This document shows, piece by piece, positions 53,701-60,982 of a stretch of DNA of 64,000 bases. How positions within the stretch are numbered: the first letter of the stretch is position 1; the number at the start of each line of letters is the position of its first letter. A model generated the notes under the pieces. That model worked only from the letters and a program-made list of their open reading frames with translations. It ran no database searches and was not told the origin of the DNA. The DNA is taken from positions 124,001-188,000 of the forward strand of contig NZ_JOJM01000005.1 in assembly GCF_000720325.1 (NCBI RefSeq), written 5' to 3'. The translations under genes and the position numbers were made by a program. This stretch comes from Streptomyces sp. NRRL B-1347. GTDB lineage: Bacteria; Actinomycetota; Actinomycetes; Streptomycetales; Streptomycetaceae.

Positions 53701-55029
53701 GGCGACTGCTTCCTCGCCGCGTTCCTGACCGGTGACGCCGACCGCGTCGACCTGGACGCGCTGCGCGGCGAACTGCGGGGCGTCCTGCCGGACTTCATGG
53801 TTCCCGCACACCTGGAGTGGATCCCCCGGCTGCCGCTCACCCCCAGCGGTAAGCGGGACGACGCCGCGCTCCGCGCGATGCCCCTCGCCCGGCGCGCGGT
53901 GACGCGGGCCCACGCACCCGACGCCCTCGAAGAGGAGCTGACGCGTCTGCTCGCCGACCTGCTGGGGCTGCCCGACGTCGCGCCGTACGACAGCCTCTTC
54001 GAGCTCGGCGGTACCTCCCTGACCGCGATGCGCCTCGCTGTGCGGATCGAGCAGCGCTACCAGCTGGTCATCCCCCTGGCCGCGCTCGTCGCGGAACCCA
54101 CCGCGGCCGCGCTCGCGACACGCCTGCGGTCCGGCCGCAAGGCCACCGCGTTCGACCCGCTCGTACCGATCCGTACGGGAGGCTCCCGTCCGCCGCTGTT
54201 CCTCGTGCACCCCATGGGCGGAAACGTGCTCTGCTACCTGCCGTTCGCCCGGCACCTGCCCGACGACCAGCCGCTGTACGCGCTCCAGGCGGCCGGGACG
54301 CACCAGGGCACCGCACCGCTCGACAGCGTCGAGGAGATGGCCCGCAGCTACCTCGCCGCGCTGCGCACCGTGCAGCCGCAGGGCCCCTACCAGCTCGGCG
54401 GCTGGTCCTTCGGCGGCTTCGTGGCGTACGAGACGGCCCGTCAGCTACGGGCCGCGGGGGAGGAGGTCAGCCATCTCGTCCTCCTCGACACCACCGCCCT
54501 CAGGCCCGGCCCGCGCCCCCGGCACGACGACGAGGCGCTCCTGCACTGGTTCTTCTGGGAGCTGCTCTGGCTCGACCGCGGCGGCGACTCGCCGATGCCG
54601 TCGTTCCCCGGCACGCTCACCTCGCTCACCGACAAGCTCGCCTTCGTCGCCCGCGCCGCGAGCGACGCCGGAGTCCTGCCGGCGGGCAGCTCCACCGCTG
54701 CCGTCCACCGCCTCTTCGACCTCTACCGCGCCAACTGGCGCGCCGCGCTCGACTACCGGCCCGAGGACACGCGACAGGACCTCACCCTGATCCGTGCCTC
54801 CCAGCCGCTGCCGCCCGTCCTCGCTGCGATGCACCGCACCGCCCGCAGCCGCCACCAGGACCGGACCAACGGCTGGAGCGACATCACCAGCGGCCTGCTC
54901 CGCGTCATCGACGTGCCCGGCGACCATCTGACCCTCATGGAGGAACCGAACGTGCACCACACGGCGAAGACCGTCACCGACCTGCTGACGAGCCGGTCAG
55001 CCGACGCGACGCGGGCGGGGGAGCGATGA
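47740..55029 (+). CDS. dimodular NRPS C-A-T-C-A-T-TE, predicted Ser then Pro-type
   Basis: 2429 aa from GTG 47740 with GGAAGG about 9 bases upstream; ATG 47722 is an alternative. C1 (starter type) has HHLVADG at 136-142. A1 (about 455-965) gives the ten-residue code DVWHFSLIDK by alignment to GrsA and EntF, a serine code. T1 Ser1013 in LGGDSI. C2 HHALLDG at 1215-1221. A2 (about 1527-2050) reads FDVSFQEIFST, ISSGEQL and YGPTETHVAT, the surroundings of proline A domains, with code DVQVISQVAK instead of DVQLIAHVVK. T2 Ser2093 in LGGTSL. TE (about 2141-2420) has GWSFGG, Ser2223. The likely product is an N-acyl-Ser-Pro-like chain released by the TE, as in pyrrolizixenamide PxaA and legonmycin LgnB. 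Confidence 0.93.
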   Translation: MNDVAGTSLTAYQRDIWVGARRAPESPQFNCVLWDRIEGRVDLGALLACAERALRGHEALRLRFDEHEGAPRQWVDPEPLRVRVRDFSDGPDATERCAAWRERSLARALPLTGGPLVEATVLVEGPEVVHLHVKAHHLVADGWAFDLLSRQILQDYRRRAHGDGRPAPAGTSSYLAWADEEARYRNGAEHARDEAFHRRALDGATPALFTRTPAAGGHRVRHAFVVEGALVERVKSAGLSPFAYVAAVLGSYLARVHRSEETILGIPFHNRPDAGQHGIVGQFANTLPLRIAVGGTRTVRELAAAVRETVDTLRPHQRLALGDVLRALPSAAGPRQLFDVTLSYLRYDRSEGLPDLAWRTSMLAVGHDTDALAVTVQAFDGVADMRVELDGAGDVFDADFPLAAAARQLKTLMENGLDALDRPASTVEMLTPADRADLTAVRGHGPKVPFADRATLHGLFEEQAARRPDQVAVTGHAGETLTYAELDARADRVARALRADGVGRDDRVAVVMPRCPQLFVALLGILKAGGAYVPVDPRHPADRVRFLLADSSAKVVVVEDEAPLTGVPDELPVRSVGDLLHRGDLLKDSGPLVERAGIPSPTATADDLAYVIYTSGSTGRPKGVLVEHRSVVNRLAWMQRTYPLGEGDVLLQKTPISFDVSVWELFWWAIEGASVALLPPGGEQDPREILRTIGRRGISKVHFVPSMLGPFLDLLEEEPKSRADVASLRHVFCSGEALPAARVDQFNRLFGPDPAVRLVNLYGPTEATIDVTYHDCPSDPARPVTRVPIGRPIDNIQLYVLDPAGLPQPVGVPGELCIGGVGVARGYLGRADLTAEKFIDDPFTPGGRLYRTGDLTRWLADGSVAYLGRIDAQVKIRGNRVEPGEAARALADVPGVRDAVVVDHTTPRRGTHLIGYYVAETAIPAQRLRDHLAQTLPAFMIPARFLRIDGIPLTPNGKADRRALPLPEAEADQAAGAQPLDATQAALAEIWARVLDVERVGIHDDYFALGGDSILMLKVRAEAEKRGLRFTLSELFQHPTVAQLAARTTAHHGDAEETDPEPEPFALLPEADRARLADEADAFPLTRLQLGLLYHSREHEGSARYKDVFQYTLDMPWHHDAFHRSFDRLTARHPVLRSSMDLAGFTEPLQIVHHRLPGALDVADLRALSRSEADAEVRRHVEERRHHPYPLDGTPLYLLRAHLRGTGVELVLSFHHALLDGASVANLLRELLQDYAHELGTGTAPVPASPPPSPAAYAYAERRALADDAARRHFRDTLAHAGPPRIDGLGPHLPHGEHSAVAHRADLPRALVRRLRAVAAEHTLPVKSLLFATHCLTLSALASSRDITTGLITHGRVERAHAERAVGLFLNTVPLRVDTARDSWLDVAREALRQERDSHPHRRYPLSAVEEHHGGPVVDSAFNYVHFHQLAGLAELPGIELRSLRTWEESNFRLLVNAVTEPDGNHTWLRVDADGSTFCAAQAALYARHYLEILTRLAEEPHARPDFTFLAAPVPSTAPKAHPSVVERFAEQVTRTPQATALVRGQDRWSYTDLNTAADHVARQLRTAGTPAGARVAIAMDRSPHTVAVLLGVLKAGAAVVPLDTNYPAPRLAAMLAEARPFRVIATARHAHLAGDVPLLPAEDLIRPRPDTAGRQQDEGPGARSQPEGTAPDSVGAGAARGRIDPGHTAYVLFTSGSTGRPKGVAMPHRSLAHLVAWQLAASSGATGGSTLQYAPLSFDVSFQEIFSTLCGGGTLHLVGEAERHDMPALLRLIDQEGIQRVFLPYVALQHMAETSDALGLVPRGLRVLISSGEQLRVTPEIRRLCAALPGVILENQYGPTETHVATAHTMAGDPAAFPALPPIGVPVEGAEAHVLDEELRPLPAGARGEIHLGGACLADGYEGQPELTDERFVPSPFTPSGRLYRTGDLGLVLPDGGIVCVGRADSQVKVRGFRVEPAEVELALHELTAYRGHLREAAVVARQREGGDCFLAAFLTGDADRVDLDALRGELRGVLPDFMVPAHLEWIPRLPLTPSGKRDDAALRAMPLARRAVTRAHAPDALEEELTRLLADLLGLPDVAPYDSLFELGGTSLTAMRLAVRIEQRYQLVIPLAALVAEPTAAALATRLRSGRKATAFDPLVPIRTGGSRPPLFLVHPMGGNVLCYLPFARHLPDDQPLYALQAAGTHQGTAPLDSVEEMARSYLAALRTVQPQGPYQLGGWSFGGFVAYETARQLRAAGEEVSHLVLLDTTALRPGPRPRHDDEALLHWFFWELLWLDRGGDSPMPSFPGTLTSLTDKLAFVARAASDAGVLPAGSSTAAVHRLFDLYRANWRAALDYRPEDTRQDLTLIRASQPLPPVLAAMHRTARSRHQDRTNGWSDITSGLLRVIDVPGDHLTLMEEPNVHHTAKTVTDLLTSRSADATRAGER

Positions 55030-57584
55030 CCGGCGTGACGCTCGGCGAGGAGAAGGCCCAGGGCGGCGGCAAGCCCCGCACCGCCCTGATCATCGGCGCG
55101 GGCATCGGCGGCCTGACCGCCGCCGTCGCGCTGCGCCGCGTCGGCATCCACGTCGAGCTCTACGAGCGCGCCGGAGAGCTGCGTGCCGCCGGATCCGGCC
55201 TGTCGGTGATGAGCAACGCGATCAGCGCACTCGCCACGCTCGACATCGACCTCGGTCTGGAGAAGCGCGGCCGGACCGTCGAGTCGTTCACCGTCCTCGA
55301 CCACCGCGGCCGCCTGATCCGCGACCTGCCGTTCCGCGAGGCATGTGCCGAGGCGGGCGCCCCCAGCGTGGGCCTGAGCCGCTCGGCGCTGCAAGAAGCC
55401 CTGCTCGCGGAGGTCGGCGACTGCCCCCTGCACCTCGGGGCCACCGCCGCGGGCCTGCGTACCGAAAGCACGGGCGTCACCGTCGAGTTCACCGACGGCC
55501 GCACCGCCCACGGCGACTTCCTCATCGGCGCCGACGGCTTCCACTCGGCGATACGCCGCCACCTCAACGGCCCTGAAGAGGGGCGGAACAGCGGCTACCT
55601 CTGCTGGCTCGGCATCGTCCCCTTCCAGCATCCGGTGTTCACCCCCGGCAGCGTGCGCCACTACTGGGGCAGCGGACAGCGCTTCGGCCTGATCGACATC
55701 GGTGACGGTCGCGCCTACTGGTGGGGCACCAAGAACGTCCCCGCCACACACGCGCTCGACCGGTACGGCGCCAAGGACGTCGTCGAGCGCGCGTTCACCG
55801 GCTGGGCCCCGGAGATCCGCGAGGTCGTCCACGCCACGTCGCAGGACGACATCCTCACCGTCCCCTCCTTCGACCGCCCCTTCCGCGACCGCTGGGGAGA
55901 CGGGCCCGTCACCCTGCTCGGCGACGCGGCCCACCCCATGCTCACCACGCTCGGACAGGGAGCGGCGATGGCGATCGAGGACGCCGTCGTCCTGGCCCAC
56001 ACCCTGGCCGAACCCGGTGCGGACGACGACATAACCCGCGCGCTGCGCACGTACGAAGGCCGCCGCCGCGAGCGCACCCGCGCGATGGTGGCGGCTTCCC
56101 GTGAGATGAGCGACCTCGAACAAGCCGCGTCCCCTCCCCGCAGGCTGGCCCGCGACAGCTACTTCCGGTTCACCCCGCGCGCCACCCTCGCCCGCCGCTC
56201 CGCCCAGGCGCTGACGTTTCCCGCCCTGCCCGCCACCACCCCGCAGGTGCGGCGGGAACTCAGCCCGCTGGAGCGCTGGTACTGGATCGCGGACCAGGCC
56301 TCACCCCTCAGCGGAGTCGTCCGCGCCCGTGTGCACGGCACGCTCCCCGTCGCACTCCTGCGCCGGGCTCTGGACGCCCTCCAAGCCAGACATCCCCTGC
56401 TGCGGGCCGCGATCAGCAGCGACGGCGGCACAGGGGCCTTCCGCCCCGTGGACGACCGGCCCATCCCGCTGCGGCACGTCACCCTGTCCCCTCAGGACTC
56501 CGACGACCACTGGGAACACGAGGTCAACGAGTACGAGTTCGAGCACGGGATCGACTGGCGCGAGGGCCCGTTGCTGCGCGCCACCGTGATCAGCCGCCCG
56601 GGCGGCGAGCCGCGCAAGGACACCCACGATCTGCTGCTCACCGCTTCGCACTGCATCGCCGACGGGATGACAGGCCTGTCCCTGCTGCGCCAGTGGATCG
56701 AACTCGCCGGGCACCTGAGCACCGGTGCGGAGCCGCCCGCCACCTCCTACCCGGCCCTGCCCGCCGCCGAGGACCTGCTGCCGCGCCGACACCGCGGTGG
56801 ACGGGGAGCGGCGGGTCTCGGCGCCCTGATGCTGCGCGACCAGCAGACGGCACGCCGCCTGAGCCCGCAGCGCGTGACACCCCAGCGGAACGTTCCCTTC
56901 GAGCGGCGCCGGACCCGCATGGTGCACCGCACGCTGACCGCCGAGCAGGTGGACGGCCTGCTGGCCGCCTGCAAACGCCACGGCGCGACCGTCCACGGCG
57001 CCCTCGCGGCGGCCATGGTCACCGCCGTCGCCCAGGACGCGGGCATCACGGCGCCCGCGCACTTCGCGATCGGTTCGCCCGTCGACTTCCGCGACCGGCT
57101 GCACCCCGCCCCCTCCTATGACGACGCGGGCAGCTACGCGGCGACCCTGCCCTCGTACGTTCCCTACCAGCCCGGCACCGCGCTGTGGCCCATGGCCCGG
57201 TTCATCAGCGAGGACCTGGCGCGCCGCACCCGGCGCGAGGAACACCTGTCGATGGTCAACCTGCTGCGCTGGGCGGGACCGAAGTCGCCCGCCCGGGCCG
57301 AGGGGTTCATGGAGTTCATGGACACCAAGGGCCCGCTCAACCTGTGCCTGTCCAACCTCGGGCGCTACGACTTCCCCGAGCGCGTGGGCCCCTGGCGGAT
57401 CAGCGACGCCCAACTCGTGGCCGGGATCTCCGTGACCGGAGCGCTCATCGCGACCGCGAACACCAGCCACGGCCAACTCGCCTGGAACTTCAGTCACATC
57501 GACGGCGTCGTCACACCCGCACGCGCGCGGACCGTCGCCGACGCCTCCGTGCGCGCGGTACTGGCAGCCAGCACCGCGCCGTAG
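55026..57584 (+). CDS. FAD monooxygenase fused to PapA/condensation-type acyltransferase
   Basis: 852 aa; ATG overlaps the NRPS stop (ATGA). Residues 1-390 form a group A flavin monooxygenase: IIGAGIGGLTAAVAL, ERAGELRAAGSGLS, GADGFHSAIRR and GDAAHP (Asp300). A linker follows, then from about 417 a condensation/PapA-like acyltransferase with H542-C-I-A-D546-G, the HxxxDG motif, and a later IGSPVDFRDRL, which corresponds to the DFGWG region. The flavin half fits a Baeyer-Villiger-type oxidase converting indolizidine to pyrrolizidine, as proposed for LgnC/PxaB. The second half could acylate a resulting hydroxyl. Which acyl donor it uses is unknown. Confidence 0.88.
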   Translation: MTGVTLGEEKAQGGGKPRTALIIGAGIGGLTAAVALRRVGIHVELYERAGELRAAGSGLSVMSNAISALATLDIDLGLEKRGRTVESFTVLDHRGRLIRDLPFREACAEAGAPSVGLSRSALQEALLAEVGDCPLHLGATAAGLRTESTGVTVEFTDGRTAHGDFLIGADGFHSAIRRHLNGPEEGRNSGYLCWLGIVPFQHPVFTPGSVRHYWGSGQRFGLIDIGDGRAYWWGTKNVPATHALDRYGAKDVVERAFTGWAPEIREVVHATSQDDILTVPSFDRPFRDRWGDGPVTLLGDAAHPMLTTLGQGAAMAIEDAVVLAHTLAEPGADDDITRALRTYEGRRRERTRAMVAASREMSDLEQAASPPRRLARDSYFRFTPRATLARRSAQALTFPALPATTPQVRRELSPLERWYWIADQASPLSGVVRARVHGTLPVALLRRALDALQARHPLLRAAISSDGGTGAFRPVDDRPIPLRHVTLSPQDSDDHWEHEVNEYEFEHGIDWREGPLLRATVISRPGGEPRKDTHDLLLTASHCIADGMTGLSLLRQWIELAGHLSTGAEPPATSYPALPAAEDLLPRRHRGGRGAAGLGALMLRDQQTARRLSPQRVTPQRNVPFERRRTRMVHRTLTAEQVDGLLAACKRHGATVHGALAAAMVTAVAQDAGITAPAHFAIGSPVDFRDRLHPAPSYDDAGSYAATLPSYVPYQPGTALWPMARFISEDLARRTRREEHLSMVNLLRWAGPKSPARAEGFMEFMDTKGPLNLCLSNLGRYDFPERVGPWRISDAQLVAGISVTGALIATANTSHGQLAWNFSHIDGVVTPARARTVADASVRAVLAASTAP

Positions 57585-57693
57585 ACGGCGGTGCGGACGA
57601 AGCCGGCGCCGAGGCGGCCCACGCCGCCCCGGTCCGCCCGCGGACAGACCCCCCACGCATCGCACGCCCCAGCGGCCAGCCTAGGAGCATGAA

Positions 57694-58578
57694 TTGATTC
57701 ACTGTCAGAAGAAGGCCCGCACCGGGGCGGGCCGGACCGTCGTCATCACCGGCGCCTCCTCCGGGCTCGGCAAGCACTGCGCGCTGCATCTGGCACGGCA
57801 CGGCTTCCGAGTCTTCGCCGGAGTGCGCAAGGAGGCCGACGGCGAGCTGCTGCGCGCCGAAGCGGCCTCCGCGCCGCTCCTGCCCGTCATCCTGGACGTC
57901 ACCGACGAGAGCTCGATCCGCACCGCGGCGGACACCGTCGCCGAGGCGTCGGGCGGGCACGGCATCTGGGCGCTGGTGAACAACGCAGGGACGTGCGTGT
58001 CGGCACCCCTGGAATGCGTGCCGCCGGGCGAGCTGGGCGACCAGCTCGCCACCAACGTCGTCGGTCCCCTCGCGGTCACCCAGGCCCTCCTGCCGCACCT
58101 GCGCCGCACGCGCGGCCGGATCGTCAACGTCACCTCGGGCCTGGGCAGCATCGCCGCTCCGTATCTCGGCGCGTACGCCACGGGCCAGTTCGCGAAGGAA
58201 GGCATGAGCGACGCGCTCCGCAGGGAACTGCGGCCCCAGGGCGTCACGGTCTGCGTGGTCCAGCCGGGCGCGGTCAACACGCCCATCTGGGGCAAGGTGC
58301 GGGAGACCGGCCACGAACTCCTCGACCGGACACCCGAGGGCATCAGGGAGCTCTACGGCCCCACCTTCGAACGGTTCCTGCGGCTGAACGAACAGCGGGC
58401 CCAGGCGAGTCGCACCCGGCCCGAGGACTTCGCCCGCGGTGTCTGTCACGCGTTGAGCGCCCCGCGGCCCAGGACCCGCTACCGCATCGGCGCCGACGCG
58501 CAGGCCGCGGCGATCCTGTCCCGGCTCCTGCCCGACGCGGCCGTCGACCGGTGCCTCGGCGCCGTCACCAAGCGCTGA
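57694..58578 (+). CDS. atypical short-chain dehydrogenase/reductase
   Basis: 294 aa from TTG 57694, with CTAGGAG 6 bases before it; an out-of-frame ATG at 57689 makes a two-codon mini-ORF ending in TGA. NAD(P) motif VVITGASSGLGKH (TGxxxGxG), NNAG in ALVNNAGTC, catalytic Ser region NVTSGLGSIA, Tyr in GAYATGQFAKEGMSDALRREL. The usual YxxxK has Gln in place of Lys (Tyr-Ala-Thr-Gly-Gln). It may retain ligand binding with altered catalysis. It follows the monooxygenase gene by about 110 bases and probably tailors or regulates the NRPS product. Confidence 0.85.
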   Translation: MIHCQKKARTGAGRTVVITGASSGLGKHCALHLARHGFRVFAGVRKEADGELLRAEAASAPLLPVILDVTDESSIRTAADTVAEASGGHGIWALVNNAGTCVSAPLECVPPGELGDQLATNVVGPLAVTQALLPHLRRTRGRIVNVTSGLGSIAAPYLGAYATGQFAKEGMSDALRRELRPQGVTVCVVQPGAVNTPIWGKVRETGHELLDRTPEGIRELYGPTFERFLRLNEQRAQASRTRPEDFARGVCHALSAPRPRTRYRIGADAQAAAILSRLLPDAAVDRCLGAVTKR

Positions 58579-58611
58579 GGCACTCTCGCGGCGGACCCGC
58601 CGTAACCCCGC

Positions 58612-59745
58612 TCAGGGACCGGCGAAGGCGGGTGCGGCGGCAAGGGCCTCCTCGGCCAGCGCGGTGTCCCCGCTGACACGGAAGGCTGCTTCGGCGAGGG
58701 CGAGGCGGTCCCCGGTGAGGAGGCAGAACTCCATGGCGTCGAGGACGAGATGGGCGTCGGGCGGGCCCGGCGGCGGGGTCTGGCCCTGGTCGGTGAGGAG
58801 CCACGTGTCACCGCCGTGGCCGGTGAGTTCGAGGCGCAGGACGCGGCGTCCCAGAGGTGTGCCCAGGAACCGCATGGCGAGCGGGAGCAGCCGGACGCCG
58901 AGGCCCGTCATGCGCGACAGGGAGCGCGCGGTGGGCGGCGGCAGCCGACGGCCGGTGCGCTGGGCGATGTCCCGGGTGTGGATCCAGGTCTCGAAGGCAC
59001 GGGCCGCGGTGTGGTCGGCCACGGTGAGCGGCGGGGCACCGGCCAGGGACAGACGGCGCTCGGCCTCGCCCGGGAGGGTCGCCTCGCCGAGCAGGACGTC
59101 GCGCAGCACGTCGGCCTGCGCGCGCCACGTCGTGTGGATCGACCGGGGGGACCGGCCGACCGCCCAGGCCGTGTAGGCCTCGGTGCGGGCGGGGACGGTG
59201 TCGCCCGGCAGACCCAGCGGGCCGCGGGCCCCGGCGTCGAGCGTCTCGGTCAGGAGGCTGTCGGTCGCGGCGAGGTGGGCGACCAGCTGCGCCATCGTCC
59301 AGCCCTCCACGGTGGGGGTGTCCCATTCCACGGTGGTCAGATCGCGCAGGACGGCGTCCAGCGTGGCGACCTGGTCCGTGTACGGGCGGATGTGGGGCGG
59401 GACGGAGCGGGGCGCGGGCGGCCGTCGGGCGAAGGCGAGGGCCGTGACGCGGTCGTACGGGGAGCGGGACGGGTTCCCGGCGGTTCCGGGCGGGGCGGCG
59501 CCGTCGTACGGGGGCGGTGCGGTGGCCTCCTCGTACGGTGCCGCATCCCCGTACGGCACCGTGTCCGCCAGCGAGGCGGCGGCCGGGTACAGGCGCCGCA
59601 CCTCGGCCGCGCACGCGGCGCAGCGCTCCAGGTGCGCCGCGACGGCGGCGCCCTCCTGGTCCGAGCAGGCGTCGAGGAGCCACGCCCCCAACAGGGAGCG
59701 CAGCACGGCGTGTTCGTGGGGCGCGGGGCGGGGGGCACCGCTCAT
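58612..59745 (-). CDS. anti-sigma-type protein with zf-HC2 and mycothiol isomerase-like domains
   Basis: 377 aa. The N-terminal zinc-binding anti-sigma motif is HLERCAAC (HxxxCxxC) near residue 40. A Pro/Ala/Tyr linker (60-110) leads to an MDMPI/DinB-like domain (about 120-260: VATLDAVLRDL, GWTMAQLVAHLAATDSLLTE, DHTAARAFETWIHTRDIA), then an SCP-like C-terminal part. Its start overlaps the ECF sigma stop (ATGA), so they are co-translated. It likely holds the sigma inactive until redox or thiol stress, by analogy with zinc anti-sigma factors. Confidence 0.88.
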   Translation of the reverse strand: MSGAPRPAPHEHAVLRSLLGAWLLDACSDQEGAAVAAHLERCAACAAEVRRLYPAAASLADTVPYGDAAPYEEATAPPPYDGAAPPGTAGNPSRSPYDRVTALAFARRPPAPRSVPPHIRPYTDQVATLDAVLRDLTTVEWDTPTVEGWTMAQLVAHLAATDSLLTETLDAGARGPLGLPGDTVPARTEAYTAWAVGRSPRSIHTTWRAQADVLRDVLLGEATLPGEAERRLSLAGAPPLTVADHTAARAFETWIHTRDIAQRTGRRLPPPTARSLSRMTGLGVRLLPLAMRFLGTPLGRRVLRLELTGHGGDTWLLTDQGQTPPPGPPDAHLVLDAMEFCLLTGDRLALAEAAFRVSGDTALAEEALAAAPAFAGP

Positions 59746-60344
59746 GGTGTGATCCCTTCCTCCGCGAGTGCCGCGGCCAGTGCGCGCAGGGCGGCCCGCA
59801 GCCGAGTCTTGGCGGTCCCTTCGGGGATGCCGAGGTCACCGGCCACCTGACGATAGGTACGGCTTCCGTAGTAGGCGAGGAGCAGCGGAGTGCGCAAGGT
59901 GTCCGGAAGCCGCGCCGCGGCGGAGCGTACACCGAGCGCCTCAAGACGGGCGGTCACCGCGTCGGCGGTCTCGTCGTGGCCGGATGGCGCCGGTGGCTCG
60001 GCGGTCCTGCGGTGCCGCTCCTCGCGGCGGACCCAGTCGACGGCACGCCGATGGGCGACGACTCCCAGCCACGCGCGCAGCGGCCCGCGGGCCGGGTCGT
60101 AGGACAGCGGGCTCTCCCACAGCCGTACGAACACTTCCTGGACGACGTCGTCGGCGGCGCTGTGGTCGCGGGTGATGCGCGCCGCGAGGCCCCGCACGAG
60201 CGGGGAGTACCGCTCGTAGATCTCGCGGAAGGCGTCTTCGTCGGCGGCGAGCAGCAGTGCCTGGACCTCCAAACGGTCCTCCGGCACAGCCCCGGTCGCC
60301 TCGTCGAGCCCGCCGCGCGGCTGCGCCTGATGGGAGGAGGCCAT
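59742..60344 (-). CDS. ECF RNA polymerase sigma factor
   Basis: 200 aa from ATG 60344 with GGAGGAGG upstream. Region 2: EDAFREIYERYSPLVRGLAARITRDHSAADDVVQEVFVRLWE; region 4: LPDTLRTPLLLAYYGSRTYRQVAGDLGIPEGTAKTRLRAALRALAAAL. SigK-like in region 4. The only visible partner is the overlapping zf-HC2/MDMPI protein. Regulon unknown, though the 2-MIB operon lies on the other side of the promoter gap. Confidence 0.93.
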   Translation of the reverse strand: MASSHQAQPRGGLDEATGAVPEDRLEVQALLLAADEDAFREIYERYSPLVRGLAARITRDHSAADDVVQEVFVRLWESPLSYDPARGPLRAWLGVVAHRRAVDWVRREERHRRTAEPPAPSGHDETADAVTARLEALGVRSAAARLPDTLRTPLLLAYYGSRTYRQVAGDLGIPEGTAKTRLRAALRALAAALAEEGITP

Positions 60345-60982
60345 GGCCGAAGTGTCCCGCGAAGGCGGTGTTCCGGGACCCCCTGTCGCGAATCGGTGCC
60401 GCCGGGGCGGCGCCGGCGCCCGCCGCGGCCCGTACCCCCGTGACGGGCCGGGCGGACGCCGTGCCGCGGAGGGGGGAGGGGAGCTGGACGCGCAAGCGTA
60501 GGGAGGAGTGGACGAGCACTCCCCACACCCTCCGCACTCGTGAGTGCTCACCCGCGCTTCTCGCGTGTGGTCATGGGCCCTTCCCTGGTTCCTCGTGGCC
60601 TCGCGCATGGGCGGGGCGCCGCATGGCTGTGCGGGGGATTCGTTTGAGCCGGGCGCACGGATTGCTTCTACGAAAAGGAAAGGGACGCGGCCGCGCCGAC
60701 TCCTGGGCGGGAAGAGGGGCGAGTGACCGTGCCAGGCCCTTGGGCCGGATTGACTGCTGTCTGAAAACCACTGGTGGCCGCCGCAAACACCCTGACGGGC
60801 AAGGTCACTGCATCGAAGTAATGCCCATGCATTTCGTGGGTGGACGGGGCGCACCCGCCGTTACTGTTCCCTGAGTTCTGGACGGATTCACCGATATTGG
60901 GCCTGAATTATCAACTTTCAACAGTTACGCACAGGTTTGACGATGACTGCCTTTGAGTTCCTTCTGAAGGAGTGCTTGCCCG
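60345..60982. promoter_or_regulatory. intergenic region upstream of the 2-MIB operon
   Basis: 638 bp between the ECF sigma gene and the MIB operon, transcribed away from each other. Inverted arms GAGCACTC (60514-60521) and GAGTGCTC (60542-60549) occur. The last 100 bp are AT-rich (about 60,890-60,960) with TTGACG at 60937-60942, so the operon promoter is probably there. AAGGAG at 60967-60972 is the ribosome site. No credible gene was seen in the 500 bp before it. Confidence 0.5.

Noticed and set aside
60257..60874. Possible small gene between the ECF sigma and the 2-MIB operon
   Set aside because: Pro/Arg/Ala translation without family features, and it starts inside the sigma gene on the opposite strand.
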